From NCBI RefSeq assembly GCF_011057715.1, contig NZ_LNGH01000023.1, forward strand, positions 62,001 through 126,000: DNA of 64,000 bases, written 5' to 3'. The notes beneath the pieces were generated by a model that was not told the origin of the DNA, made no database searches, and worked only from the letters and a program-made list of their open reading frames with translations. Positions 1 through 9,734 of this stretch are shown here, in pieces. Position 1 is the first letter of the stretch, and each line of letters starts with the position of its first letter. The translations under genes and the position numbers were made by a program. Origin of the DNA: Marinitoga sp. 38H-ov (GTDB lineage Bacteria > Thermotogota > Thermotogae > Petrotogales > Petrotogaceae).

Positions 1-1
1 T

Positions 2-289
2 AAATTAATACCTTTTGAAACTAGGGATTTTAGTGCAGGTGGGATTCAAATTGCAGTAAAAGAGGTTTTGGATAATAAAGAATATTTATTAAAATCACTA
101 GCTTTAGATGAAGATTTTATACTAAATGAAATTAAAACACAAGTTGTTCGATATATTGATGAAAATATATTTGGAGAAAAACTATATGGTTTAAAGTTTT
201 TAAACCTTGATTATGAATTAGAAAAAAATATTGTAAGGTATGTTAATTTATATACTATAAAAGCCAAACATCCAAATCAGGGGGAGTAA
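2..289 (+). CDS. C-terminal fragment of an unknown protein at the left edge
   Basis: The reading frame is open from the first bases of the window and ends at a stop just before the PelD-like start, so this is the 3' end of a gene beginning outside the window. About 95 residues are visible. They are charged, mostly helical in character, and contain no motif I recognise. A start can be read at the TTG at 68, but the frame continues upstream without a stop, so that is probably internal. The gene lies 1 base from the next start and is probably the first visible member of the Pel operon. PelB, PelC or another Pel-linked protein is possible, but nothing in the fragment shows it. Confidence 0.6.
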   Translation, partial: KLIPFETRDFSAGGIQIAVKEVLDNKEYLLKSLALDEDFILNEIKTQVVRYIDENIFGEKLYGLKFLNLDYELEKNIVRYVNLYTIKAKHPNQGE

Positions 290-290
290 T

Positions 291-1502
291 ATGAATCAGA
301 GTAAAATATTTGGATTTATTGAAATTTCACTTGTAAACTTTCTATTATTTTTTATAGATATTACCCTTAGATATTTTGGATATGTTTTAATTAATCCAAA
401 TCCATATTTTCTTTTCACATTATTTGTTTCAATAAGGTATGGAATAAATCTTTCATTATATTCTACAGTTACAGGAACATTATTTACTTTTTTGTCAATT
501 TATTTATACAACAAAGAGATTTTTTTTAATATTATTATTACTTGGGAAGTTCTTAAAATACCCTTATTTATGTTATCTTTCGGCGTTATTGTTGGTTTTT
601 TTAGAGATATGTATGTTCAACAAATTAATACATTAAATGATAAATTAGAATTACTAAAACATAAAATAGAATTGTTAGAAGAAGATATTAGAAAGTATAA
701 AAATGTTACAGATGATTTGGAACAAAAATTGGTTTTAGAAAAAAAAGGTGTGTCTTTATTAGTTGATAGATTAAAAGAAATTGAATATGATAGTAGTGAA
801 GACATCTTTAATGAAGCAATAGACTTAATATCAGAATTTATTGGTGCAAAAACTGTATCTATTTACACATTAAGCAAAAATGACTTTCTGAGATTAAAAG
901 TAAGAAAAGGTGAACAATTTTTGCCAAACTCATTTGATTTAAATAAATCTGTTGTTTTAGGATTAGCTAAAGAATTTGGAAGTTCTAATATTAATGTATT
1001 ATTTTTAACTGAAACAGAATATGAATTTGAATATGAACCTGCTATTGCTGTTGCTATAAAAGATAAAGATACAATCTTAGGTTTTATTATTGTAGAAATT
1101 ATAGAACCAGAAAAAATCAATAAAAATACTGAAATATATTTAAAAATATTATCTGACTGGTTAAGTACATTATTATATGCATCTTTAGAATTATCAGAAA
1201 AAAACAAGGATATTGATATTATTGAAAAATTTTCAGATGTTTTAGAAAAAATTGAAGAAAGACGAAAAAGATTTAAAATTCCTTATTCAGTTATAATAGC
1301 TAAAAGTAATAAATATATCCCTGTTGAAAATTTAAAATCATTTATAAGAGATACTGATTATATATTTTTTGACAAAAACACTTTTGAATTTAGGATTATA
1401 TTAACTTCTAGTAGTGACATAGGATTAAAAAGGGTTTTAGAGAAAATTAATAATTACGATCAAGATATTAAAATTTTGGAGGCATATACAAAATATGCAT
1501 AA
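291..1502 (+). CDS. pelD: PelD-like inner-membrane c-di-GMP receptor
   Basis: This 403-residue protein has the PelD layout: about four membrane segments (roughly residues 9-102), a predicted coiled coil (108-160), a GAF-like region (about 160-300) and a C-terminal degenerate GGDEF domain. The GGDEF signature is replaced by NTFEF (363-367), so diguanylate cyclase activity is unlikely. The inhibitory-site motif RxxD is kept as RDTD (353-356) at the spacing seen in cyclases. In Pseudomonas PelD this site binds c-di-GMP and switches on Pel polymer synthesis post-translationally. The family assignment rests on this architecture and on the adjacent PelF and PelG. The ATG at 291 follows a GGGGAG ribosome site. 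The end overlaps the next gene by 8 bases. A second conserved arginine needed for binding in PelD was not verified. Confidence 0.82.
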   Translation: MNQSKIFGFIEISLVNFLLFFIDITLRYFGYVLINPNPYFLFTLFVSIRYGINLSLYSTVTGTLFTFLSIYLYNKEIFFNIIITWEVLKIPLFMLSFGVIVGFFRDMYVQQINTLNDKLELLKHKIELLEEDIRKYKNVTDDLEQKLVLEKKGVSLLVDRLKEIEYDSSEDIFNEAIDLISEFIGAKTVSIYTLSKNDFLRLKVRKGEQFLPNSFDLNKSVVLGLAKEFGSSNINVLFLTETEYEFEYEPAIAVAIKDKDTILGFIIVEIIEPEKINKNTEIYLKILSDWLSTLLYASLELSEKNKDIDIIEKFSDVLEKIEERRKRFKIPYSVIIAKSNKYIPVENLKSFIRDTDYIFFDKNTFEFRIILTSSSDIGLKRVLEKINNYDQDIKILEAYTKYA

Positions 1503-2439
1503 AAGAAAATTTTTTGAGATCTTATCATTTATTGATTTTATTATTGGTACTTTAAGTATATTTTTTATATTATTTAACTTATATATAATTGGTTATATAT
1601 TTATATTATTATATTTAATTATATTTTTAATTATTACTTTATTTGAAAAAAAAGAATTGAAATTTATTATCATAAAAATAAGCATAGCTATTTTTCTATT
1701 TCCTTATTATCCTTTAATTTTATTTTTCCATTATAGAAAAATATCTCCAATATATAATCCTATTGACTTTGAAGAAGCCAAATTAGATATTCATGGAAAT
1801 ATATCTTTTTCATCAATAGATTTAGCACCATTTTATATTATTTTAAAATATGGTGATCCCAAGCAGCGTAAATACGTAATAAGAATGTTATATAACTCTA
1901 TAATCCAAGAAATTATAGAGTTTGTTGATGGCATTCAACTAATAAGAAGTGCTATTAATAATGACTCACATCCCGATGTAGTTCTTTATGCATCAGATGC
2001 ATTGACTAATTTAGAGAAATTTTTAGTTGAGTCAATATATAAATATATGAATAACTTAAATTCATTAGAAGACTATATTAATTTTGGAAAATATTCTTAT
2101 TATTATGCAAAATCTGGTTTTTTGGCTGGAGAACATGAAAGAGAAATATTATGGCAATCTTCTATTATTTTATTGCCCGCAATGGATATTTTCCCAGAAA
2201 GTCCTGATTTATATTATTTTACTTTTAAAATAATGGAATTATTAGGAGAATATGATGAGTTAGAAAATATTTTAAATTCTGTATTATTAAAGTTTAAACA
2301 TTATAAAATTTTAGAATTTGCTATTTTTTACTATATAAAAAGAAAAAATCCAAAAAAAGTTCAAAATTTGATTTCCTTATATATGGAACTCGGATTTTCT
2401 TCCAATAACGATGCTATAAAATTTATGCTCGGAGGATGA
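1495..2439 (+). CDS. pelE: PelE-like membrane/helical-repeat protein, copy 1
   Basis: This 314-residue protein has hydrophobic helices within the first 80 residues, followed by a soluble, mainly helical region suggestive of TPR-like repeats. PelE of Pseudomonas has a similar length, N-terminal membrane segments and a TPR domain, and it binds PelD. Position right after PelD and before PelF/PelG supports the call, although sequence alone is weak. It is clearly homologous to the next gene: both carry DLAPF, ILKYGD, QRK, HPDVVLYA and LEKFL blocks in the same order. The start lies inside the pelD tail, with GGAGG about 12 bases upstream. Confidence 0.6.
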   Translation: MHKRKFFEILSFIDFIIGTLSIFFILFNLYIIGYIFILLYLIIFLIITLFEKKELKFIIIKISIAIFLFPYYPLILFFHYRKISPIYNPIDFEEAKLDIHGNISFSSIDLAPFYIILKYGDPKQRKYVIRMLYNSIIQEIIEFVDGIQLIRSAINNDSHPDVVLYASDALTNLEKFLVESIYKYMNNLNSLEDYINFGKYSYYYAKSGFLAGEHEREILWQSSIILLPAMDIFPESPDLYYFTFKIMELLGEYDELENILNSVLLKFKHYKILEFAIFYYIKRKNPKKVQNLISLYMELGFSSNNDAIKFMLGG

Positions 2440-2440
2440 C

Positions 2441-3385
2441 ATGTTTAAAAAAAAAATATTTCTATTATTATCTATCATTTCATTATTTTTTGGATTTGCT
2501 AGCCTTTTTTTATTTTTATTTAATAATTATTCTTTATCATTTATATTTTTACTTTTATATTTTATATTTATATATATTATATTGTTTTCAGAAAGTCGTC
2601 TTGTTACATCGACTCTATTTAAGTCAATTGTATCTCTTGTTTTATTTCCTTTTTATCCCATAATCCACTACTATTCATATAGAGGATTCGATCCAATTTA
2701 TAATGAAATAGACTTCGAAGAAGGGAAATTATTAGAAACTAAAAAAATTGCCTATTATGCTTTTGATTTAGCACCTTTTAATATTATATTGAAATACGGT
2801 GATGCTTCTCAAAGAAAATTTGTTGTTAGATTAATTTATAATTCTATTAAAGAAGAAAAAATTGATTTGGTAGATGGTATAGAATTAATAAAAAACGCTA
2901 TTAATATTGATATGCATCCTGATGTTGTTTTATACGCTACAGATGCTTTAAATAGTCTAGAAAAATTCTTAATAAATAAAATTGCACATTTATCCAAGGA
3001 ATTAAATTCATTGGAAAATTATTTATATTATGCTAAATATTCTATATACTATTTAAAATCTGGATTTATTATGCCAGGTTTTGAAAATGAATTTATTGAA
3101 GAGGTTATCAGTAATCTAAAAAAAGGAATTGAAATTTTCCAAAACTCTTCAAAATTATACTTATATTATTTAGAAATTCTAGAATATATTGGAAATAATA
3201 TAGAACTAGAGGAAATATTAAATGATATAATAAACAAATATCAATATCCTGAAATATATGAATTTGCCATTTTATATTATATAAAAAAGAAAAATATGAA
3301 AAAAGCACAACAACTAATTTCCAAGTTCTTAGATAACAATTTTACTCCTTCTCACGAATCTATAAAATTTATATTGGGAGGATAA
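2441..3385 (+). CDS. pelE: PelE-like membrane/helical-repeat protein, copy 2
   Basis: This protein is also 314 residues and is a tandem paralogue of the preceding gene, sharing the N-terminal hydrophobic helices and the conserved blocks DLAPF, ILKYGD and HPDVVLYA. Both copies even end in a similar short KF-hydrophobic-LGG tail. The copies differ throughout, so the duplication is not recent. The start at 2441 follows GGAGG at the end of copy 1, one base after its stop, so the two are likely cotranslated. It may be a second PelD partner or form a hetero-oligomer with copy 1; that is inference. It is followed after one base by another membrane-anchored gene. Confidence 0.6.
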   Translation: MFKKKIFLLLSIISLFFGFASLFLFLFNNYSLSFIFLLLYFIFIYIILFSESRLVTSTLFKSIVSLVLFPFYPIIHYYSYRGFDPIYNEIDFEEGKLLETKKIAYYAFDLAPFNIILKYGDASQRKFVVRLIYNSIKEEKIDLVDGIELIKNAINIDMHPDVVLYATDALNSLEKFLINKIAHLSKELNSLENYLYYAKYSIYYLKSGFIMPGFENEFIEEVISNLKKGIEIFQNSSKLYLYYLEILEYIGNNIELEEILNDIINKYQYPEIYEFAILYYIKKKNMKKAQQLISKFLDNNFTPSHESIKFILGG

Positions 3386-3386
3386 T

Positions 3387-4079
3387 ATGAAAAGCAAAAG
3401 AGATTTTATGACTGAATTTATAATCGATAAGTCCCTTATGAAAAAATATTCTAAAAATACATACAATAAAACAAAAGATAAAATAAGAAGTATTCTTTCA
3501 AAAATATATAAATCTTTACCTATATATTATATATTGTTTTTTTCTACTTTATTCTTAATTTTTCTATTAATATTTATAAATTACAAAACCACACGTGATT
3601 TTGATCCTAATTATATAAAAAGCTTGCCTTGGGAAAAAAGAACTTCATTTTTGAGAGAGGTTGAATTGATAAGTAAACTTAAAAATAAAAAAAGTTATAA
3701 AGATGAAGATTTAGCTATTATTAATGAATTAATAAGTGTTGCTATTGCTTTGAAAGATGAAGAAACTTTAAAATTTGCAGAGAAAATTAAATATGATTAT
3801 TTAATAAATTCTTTAAATACTATATCAAATTTAAAATTTATAAGTGATTTTACAAATAATTTAGAATTTAGAAGAAAAATGGGGTTATTTATGTATTCTA
3901 ATAATGATATTTTTTTAAAAAATATAAATAAGAACTTGGATAAAATAGATAAAATCATATTATATTTAACACTATGGAAATATAATTCAAACAAATTAAA
4001 TGCTTTATCTATTTATTATACAAAAGATGAATTAAATTATATAGAAAATATAATAAATACTTTAGGTGATTTAAAATGA
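3387..4079 (+). CDS. Unknown single-pass membrane protein in the Pel locus
   Basis: I do not recognise this 230-residue protein. It has a basic N-terminal segment, one strong membrane helix around residues 47-66, and a lysine-rich, helical C-terminal domain of about 160 residues, probably outside the membrane. It has no cysteine pairs or catalytic motif that I can see. It starts one base after copy 2 of the PelE-like pair and overlaps pelF by ATGA, so it should be made together with the Pel synthase complex. It could be a shortened, diverged relative of the PelE proteins or a lineage-specific accessory subunit. The first ATG is used; a later in-frame ATG at residue 8 would not change the picture. 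Confidence 0.75.
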   Translation: MKSKRDFMTEFIIDKSLMKKYSKNTYNKTKDKIRSILSKIYKSLPIYYILFFSTLFLIFLLIFINYKTTRDFDPNYIKSLPWEKRTSFLREVELISKLKNKKSYKDEDLAIINELISVAIALKDEETLKFAEKIKYDYLINSLNTISNLKFISDFTNNLEFRRKMGLFMYSNNDIFLKNINKNLDKIDKIILYLTLWKYNSNKLNALSIYYTKDELNYIENIINTLGDLK

Positions 4080-5482
4080 AAGTCGGCATAATATTTGAAG
4101 GAACTTATCCATATGTAACTGGAGGTGTATCCAGTTGGGGTAATACTTTAATGCAAAATATGAAAGATATTGAATTTTGTGTTATTCATTTAGGTCCTGA
4201 ACCACAAAAAAGAATTCCCAAATATACATTTTCAGAAAATATTGTTGATTATTTTGAATTTTTTCTTTTTGCAAAATATAATTTTAAGCATAAACACAAA
4301 GTTGATAAGCGTTTAGGCGAATATTTAAAGGAAACAATAAAATATCCATTTGATGAAAAAAAAATGTCTGAAAAATTATACGATATTTTATTAAAATATC
4401 ATAATTATGATTTCACTAGTATTTTAAAGACCGATATATATTGGGATTTTTTATTATATTTTTATAAAACATATATACCTTATGAAGACTTTACAAATTA
4501 CTACTGGACATTACAATCAATGTTATTGCCTGTTTTAAATTCTATGACTATAGATTTTCCAAAATGCGATGTATACCATACTATAACTACTGGTTATGCT
4601 GGTGTGTCTGCTGTTGTTAATGGTTTGCGATACAATGTTCCTGTTATTTTAACTGAACATGGTATATATCATAGGGAAAGACAACTTGAAGTATTAAAAG
4701 CTGATTGGATAAAAGATGAGTATAGAACTGCATGGATAAAATTATTTAACACAATAAGTGCTTTAACTTATAAAGGTTCAAATAAAATAACAACATTATT
4801 CTCTAAAAATCAAATGTTTGAAAAAGAATTTTGTGAAGATACCGAAAAAATGTCTGTAATACCTAATGGAATAGATTATGATAGGTTTTCAAAATTAGAA
4901 TATAGAAAAGAAAAAAATCCATATATTGTAGGATTGGTAGGAAGAGTTGTTGAAATAAAAGATATAAAAACAGCTATTAAAGCAGCTAAAGTTGTTAAGG
5001 AAAAGATTGATAATTTTAAATTATATATTATTGGACCTACAGATGAAGAACCAGAGTATTTTCAAGAATGTAAAGAAATGATAGAAATTTTTAAATTAGA
5101 AGATACTATTGAATTTACAGGTAAAGTGAATGTTTTAGATTATTATCCAAAACTAAATGTGTTACTATTATCCAGTGTTAGCGAAGGACAACCTTTAGTT
5201 ATCTTGGAAGCATTTGCAGCAGGAATACCTGTTGTTACAACTGATGTTGGCGCGTGCTCAGAAATGATATATGGTTCTGAAGAAGATATAATTGGGGATG
5301 CTGGCATTGTGGTAAAGCCAAAAGATTTTATTGGTTTAGCTAATGGCTTAATAAAGTTATATGAAGATGATAATTTTAGAATGAATGCATCTAAAATAGC
5401 TAAGATAAGAGTTCAAAAAAGATATAGACTTGATCAAATGATTAAAAACTATAGAGATTTATACTTATCGGTGGTGAAATAA
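4076..5482 (+). CDS. pelF: PelF, GT4 glycosyltransferase of Pel synthesis
   Basis: PelF is the cytosolic enzyme that polymerises the Pel polysaccharide from UDP-activated amino sugars. This 468-residue protein has the GT4 (GT-B) layout. Its N-terminal domain opens with a glycine-rich FEGTYPYVTGGVSSW segment, which is typical of PelF. An ENGIDY-like PNGID linker follows, and the C-terminal donor-binding domain carries the E-x7-E motif (E370 and E378, in SEGQPLVILE). Length is close to known PelF proteins. It overlaps the upstream gene by ATGA and pelG by TAATG, which points to coupled translation of synthase and transporter. Confidence 0.93.
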   Translation: MKVGIIFEGTYPYVTGGVSSWGNTLMQNMKDIEFCVIHLGPEPQKRIPKYTFSENIVDYFEFFLFAKYNFKHKHKVDKRLGEYLKETIKYPFDEKKMSEKLYDILLKYHNYDFTSILKTDIYWDFLLYFYKTYIPYEDFTNYYWTLQSMLLPVLNSMTIDFPKCDVYHTITTGYAGVSAVVNGLRYNVPVILTEHGIYHRERQLEVLKADWIKDEYRTAWIKLFNTISALTYKGSNKITTLFSKNQMFEKEFCEDTEKMSVIPNGIDYDRFSKLEYRKEKNPYIVGLVGRVVEIKDIKTAIKAAKVVKEKIDNFKLYIIGPTDEEPEYFQECKEMIEIFKLEDTIEFTGKVNVLDYYPKLNVLLLSSVSEGQPLVILEAFAAGIPVVTTDVGACSEMIYGSEEDIIGDAGIVVKPKDFIGLANGLIKLYEDDNFRMNASKIAKIRVQKRYRLDQMIKNYRDLYLSVVK

Positions 5483-6903
5483 TGGCCGGAGTCGGATTTA
5501 AATTAAATAAACTATTTCATAGAGGTGGCGTTTCAACAGATTTATTAGCCGTTGCATACTCTGTTATGGTATCTTCTGGTCCTTGGATCATTACCACATT
5601 TTCATTATGGATATTGTTAACAATTTTTAAAACTGATAATATTTATTTTAATGTATCTATTGTTTATTCTTTTGTAACTTCTATAATTGTATCAGGATTA
5701 TTCATAATGTTTGAATCTAGAAGAATTTCAGATTTGATATTCTTGAAGGATTATAAGAAAATACTACCTGAAGTTATGGGTATATTAACATATAGTTCTA
5801 TGGTTATAATATTAATAATGTTAGTTTTTTTTGCTTTTAATAGAAATGAATTATGGTTTATATTATCCTTTTCTTATTTAAATTTATCTTTATTATCTCT
5901 TTGGATAATTTCAATAGCTTCTTTATCTTCAGACTCCGTAAATTGGTATATATTAGCTTTTTTAATCATGGGAGTTTTTTCTATTATTCTTTCAAATTTT
6001 TTTGGTTCTGATGAAAACCCTTTGGGATATATTTTAGGATATGCTTTTGGTGTTAATATTGGGACATTTTTTCACTATATGATTGCTTTAATTCATTTTG
6101 GAAGTCACATGGGAATATCTTTTGAGTGGACAAAAGAATTAAGGAAATACTGGCAAAATATATTTATAGGTTTTATTTATTATCTAGCATTATGGATTGA
6201 TGACTTTGTTACCTGGTTTTCACCACATTTTGGGGAAATCCCATTAAGAGGCTTCCATTTTTCTTTTATATATGATAGTCCAATGTTTATTGCGTATTTA
6301 ACTATTATACCAACATCAACCATGTTTATTTTAGTTTTAGAAACTAGATTTTACAAGACATATAAACTTTTTTATGATTCACTAAGACAAGGGTTTAATT
6401 ATGCAGAAATAGAAATAAGAAAAAACAACATGTTAAGTGAATTAAAATATGATATAAATCTTGTTGTTAGAATACAATTAGCATTTACCTTTTCATTATT
6501 ATTTTTGAATGAATTAAATTTAATTCCATTTGTATCACAAGTTTTAAAACCAATATTAAGATTAGGATTAATAGGTGCTATGTTAAATTCTTATTATTTG
6601 ATGATTATGCTACTTATTCTTTATTTTGATTTTAGAAATACTGCTTTATACTTGAATATTTTTGTATTTCTAACTAACTTAACATTGAGTTTTCTATTTA
6701 CATATAAACTTGGATATTATGCTTTAGGAGCTAGTTATTCTATCGCTTTTGCATTGGGTACTTTCATCGGGTATAAAGTATTAATAAAAAAAGTTTCAAA
6801 TATTATTCAATTGGAATATTATAGGCAAAAATTAAATGTAGAAGATGGTTATTATATAAATTATAATGATATGAAAAGATTAATGGAGGAAAATCAAGGG
6901 TGA
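5482..6903 (+). CDS. pelG: PelG, multi-spanning Pel polymer transporter
   Basis: This 473-residue protein is almost entirely hydrophobic, with about twelve membrane helices. It starts with the PelG-like segment GVGFKLNKLF followed by a first membrane region after a polar stretch. PelG belongs to the polysaccharide flippase (MOP-like) superfamily. With PelD, PelE and PelF it forms the inner-membrane complex that moves the growing polymer across the cytoplasmic membrane. Length matches the family. The start overlaps the pelF stop, and its stop overlaps the GTG start of the PelA-like gene. Confidence 0.92.
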   Translation: MAGVGFKLNKLFHRGGVSTDLLAVAYSVMVSSGPWIITTFSLWILLTIFKTDNIYFNVSIVYSFVTSIIVSGLFIMFESRRISDLIFLKDYKKILPEVMGILTYSSMVIILIMLVFFAFNRNELWFILSFSYLNLSLLSLWIISIASLSSDSVNWYILAFLIMGVFSIILSNFFGSDENPLGYILGYAFGVNIGTFFHYMIALIHFGSHMGISFEWTKELRKYWQNIFIGFIYYLALWIDDFVTWFSPHFGEIPLRGFHFSFIYDSPMFIAYLTIIPTSTMFILVLETRFYKTYKLFYDSLRQGFNYAEIEIRKNNMLSELKYDINLVVRIQLAFTFSLLFLNELNLIPFVSQVLKPILRLGLIGAMLNSYYLMIMLLILYFDFRNTALYLNIFVFLTNLTLSFLFTYKLGYYALGASYSIAFALGTFIGYKVLIKKVSNIIQLEYYRQKLNVEDGYYINYNDMKRLMEENQG

Positions 6904-9188
6904 AAAAAATATTATTAATTTTATTTTTTATATTGTTATTTATTAACCTTTTTGGGCAAAAAAAATTGTTGCTGTTATACAAAAACTCCGAACAATATGG
7001 TGAATACATGTTTAAATACCATATAATTCCACTATTGGAAAAATACGATATTGACTATGCATTAAGCAATATAGAAGATATAAATTATTATAAGATTAAT
7101 AATAAAGATTATTTTGGTATTATAAGTTGGTATTACTCTCCTACTTTAGAAAATTCAAATTTATACTTAAGACAATTATCTTCTTTTGTTGAAAATGGTG
7201 GGTTTTTCTTTTTTTTCAATAATTTAGGAGTAACTTCTGATATAAGGGAAGTGAATAATCTATTAAATAAATTAGGAATCCATTATATGTACGACTATAA
7301 AGACATTAATAATTATAATATTAATTTTAAAAAAGATTTTTTTATTACATCACCATCTACAAATATTCTGCAACCTGTTGAGAAATATATTACATTTGGA
7401 AATAATGATATAATTTTATCTTATATTTCTAATAATGAATCTTATCCTATGATAATATTATCTAATAATGGTGGAGGAGCTATTTTTAATAGCTTTATTG
7501 ATAAAGATGGGAATGTAATTTTTAATATAGAAAAATTAATTTTAAAATTAATAAATCAAAAAGTTGGCACTCAGAATAAAATTTTAATTATTAAAACAAA
7601 CTTTGATGACGAGAGATTTTTATATTCTCAAAATGAATTAACAACTATTTTTAAGTACGCAAAATTAAATTATGAATTGATAAATGTCGATGAATTTTAT
7701 AACCTATCTTATTTCGACTTAATACCATATAGTTATATAATTTGGAATACAGATGCTGGATATATAAAAACAAAAACTATAGAAAGATATATAAATAATG
7801 GTGGAACATTCATATTTTCAACAAATATTTATAACACTCCTTGGAATATTTACGCTAAAGTTGACAATATTGATATTTCAAAAATTGTTTTCTCCAAAAA
7901 TTTATTCCCTATTGGAAATGATGAAAATGGTAGTGTGTATAATAGAAACTTTAAAATTTCTTTTAATCTTTCCTTAAATGAAAAACACACTACTTTAGCT
8001 TATTTAGAAAATAATAATGTAAAAATACCTGCTATTTGGTATGAAAAAATAAATAATGGATATATTGGTTATATATATCCATATATTATATTTAAAGCTG
8101 TTAGAGGATTAATTTTACAATCTATACTTGAAATGAAAGATACATCTATTGCAGGCTTATTAAATTCATTTATTTTTTATATAGATGATTTCCCATTACC
8201 TTCATATAATGTAGAAAAATTAGTAATTAATGGGAAAAAAATTACAGACGATGAATATTACTATGAAATTTGGTGGCCTTCTATTAAAAAATTTTCAGAA
8301 AAATATAATATAAAATATACATTTGTAACTCCATTAAGTTATAATGGATCTAGTACACCGCCATTTGAATTTACTGAATTTTTTGTTAGTAAAAATAATT
8401 ATCCATACAAAACCATGAGAGAGATTAGTAATTCTGATTTTGAATTAGGATTACATGGTTATAATCATAATTCTTTAACAAAAGATAGATGGGCTAATCC
8501 TGAAAATATTAAGTTAAGTTTAAAAGCAGCTATTAAATTTATTAGTAATATTATTGGTCATGATGCTATTATCAGTAGTTATGTTGCACCTAATAATTTA
8601 ATTGATGAGTTTGGTATAAATAATCTTTTGCAAGCTATTCCAACAATTAAAACTGTTGGTACAATATATGAAGATAACTCTTATTTGTCAGAATATGAAA
8701 TAAGAAATAATTTTACAATAATAATACCAAGATCAACATATGGTTATTATCCTTTAAGTAAAGTTTATTTAACCACTATTAATACCTTAGCTAACTTTGG
8801 AACTTTTCAACATTTTATACACTCAGATGATGTATTTTCAAAAGATAGAAATCCTAAAAATTTAACCTGGGATCAAATGTATAATAATTTAGAAACTTTT
8901 TATAATACAATTAAAAATAAATTTCCCTGGTTAAGAAATCAAACAGCTTCTGAAGCATATCCTTTTTTCTTTGATTATCTAACACAAGATGTTAAATATG
9001 AATATAATGAAAATAATTTAACAGTTATTATTCCAGATTCTTCTTTATTCCCAAAATTTTTTATGATTAAAAGTAAAATGAATATAAGAAAAATATCTGG
9101 AGGTAAAATTATACATTATTATAGAGATAATAATTTATATATAATTGAGATGAATAAAAATATTTTAAATATTGAATTTTTAAGGTGA
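6900..9188 (+). CDS. Exported DUF2194/polysaccharide deacetylase protein (PelA-like)
   Basis: This 762-residue protein starts at a GTG overlapping the pelG stop, with GGAGG in good position. It has an N-terminal signal peptide (about residues 1-19). Residues 20 to about 400 look like alternating alpha/beta glutamine-amidotransferase-like regions. A C-terminal NodB-type deacetylase region follows, with IDDFP (Asp429, Asp430) and HGYNH (His519, His523), which match the metal-binding Asp-His-His pattern. In Pseudomonas PelA a deacetylase domain partly deacetylates Pel, which is needed for export and biofilm function. The GH114 hydrolase domain of PelA is missing here and lies in a separate gene at 11441. 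The function is family-based; substrate was not tested. Confidence 0.8.
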   Translation: MKKILLILFFILLFINLFGQKKLLLLYKNSEQYGEYMFKYHIIPLLEKYDIDYALSNIEDINYYKINNKDYFGIISWYYSPTLENSNLYLRQLSSFVENGGFFFFFNNLGVTSDIREVNNLLNKLGIHYMYDYKDINNYNINFKKDFFITSPSTNILQPVEKYITFGNNDIILSYISNNESYPMIILSNNGGGAIFNSFIDKDGNVIFNIEKLILKLINQKVGTQNKILIIKTNFDDERFLYSQNELTTIFKYAKLNYELINVDEFYNLSYFDLIPYSYIIWNTDAGYIKTKTIERYINNGGTFIFSTNIYNTPWNIYAKVDNIDISKIVFSKNLFPIGNDENGSVYNRNFKISFNLSLNEKHTTLAYLENNNVKIPAIWYEKINNGYIGYIYPYIIFKAVRGLILQSILEMKDTSIAGLLNSFIFYIDDFPLPSYNVEKLVINGKKITDDEYYYEIWWPSIKKFSEKYNIKYTFVTPLSYNGSSTPPFEFTEFFVSKNNYPYKTMREISNSDFELGLHGYNHNSLTKDRWANPENIKLSLKAAIKFISNIIGHDAIISSYVAPNNLIDEFGINNLLQAIPTIKTVGTIYEDNSYLSEYEIRNNFTIIIPRSTYGYYPLSKVYLTTINTLANFGTFQHFIHSDDVFSKDRNPKNLTWDQMYNNLETFYNTIKNKFPWLRNQTASEAYPFFFDYLTQDVKYEYNENNLTVIIPDSSLFPKFFMIKSKMNIRKISGGKIIHYYRDNNLYIIEMNKNILNIEFLR

Positions 9189-9193
9189 TTAAT

Positions 9194-9733
9194 ATGAAAG
9201 ATGGTATTAGAAAAATATTTTTAGAAAAAAGAAAAAAAATGTTAGAATCAGAGTATAATGAATATAGTTTAATCATAAGAGAAAATATTAAAAATTTCCT
9301 AAAAGATTTAGATTATAATAATATTGCTATGTATTATCCTTTTCGAAAAGAAGTTGATTTACTACCTTTAATATATGAATTTAAAGATAAAAACTTATTT
9401 TTTCCAAAAGTTATAGATAAAGATATGAAATTTATAAAAATTTCTTCTATCAACGATTTTAAAAAAGGAAAATTTGGGATAATGGAACCTGCTGGCAATT
9501 ATTATACTGATGAAATAGATGTTTTTTTAATTCCTGGTGTAACTTTTGATAATAATTTATTTCGTTTAGGCTATGGTGGAGGATATTATGATAGATATTT
9601 TTCAAAACATAAACGTGGGTTATTAATTGGTATTGCATTTGATTTTCAAATTATAAAAGAACTACCTGCTTTTGAACATGATATAAAAATGGATGCTATA
9701 ATTACAGAAAAAAGAATATTAAAAGGTGATTAA
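9194..9733 (+). CDS. 5-formyltetrahydrofolate cyclo-ligase
   Basis: The enzyme converts 5-formyl-THF to 5,10-methenyl-THF using ATP, in folate salvage. The 179-residue length is typical. The N-terminus carries the basic helix with REN-type residues. The central MYYPFRKEVDLLPL segment matches the folate-binding region, and LIPGVTFDNNLFRLGYGGG followed by YYDR is the family signature. The start is taken as ATG 9194, preceded by AAGGTG; the overlapping GTG at 9185 sits inside that ribosome site and is less likely. It follows the PelA-like gene at once, although it has no evident link to Pel synthesis. Confidence 0.92.
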   Translation: MKDGIRKIFLEKRKKMLESEYNEYSLIIRENIKNFLKDLDYNNIAMYYPFRKEVDLLPLIYEFKDKNLFFPKVIDKDMKFIKISSINDFKKGKFGIMEPAGNYYTDEIDVFLIPGVTFDNNLFRLGYGGGYYDRYFSKHKRGLLIGIAFDFQIIKELPAFEHDIKMDAIITEKRILKGD

Positions 9734-9734
9734 C

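Noticed and set aside
2436-2663. 75-residue frame at the start of the second PelE-like gene
   Set aside because: Tyr/Leu/Phe-rich out-of-frame reading of an AT-rich membrane segment; the GGAGG site and homology support the 2441 frame.
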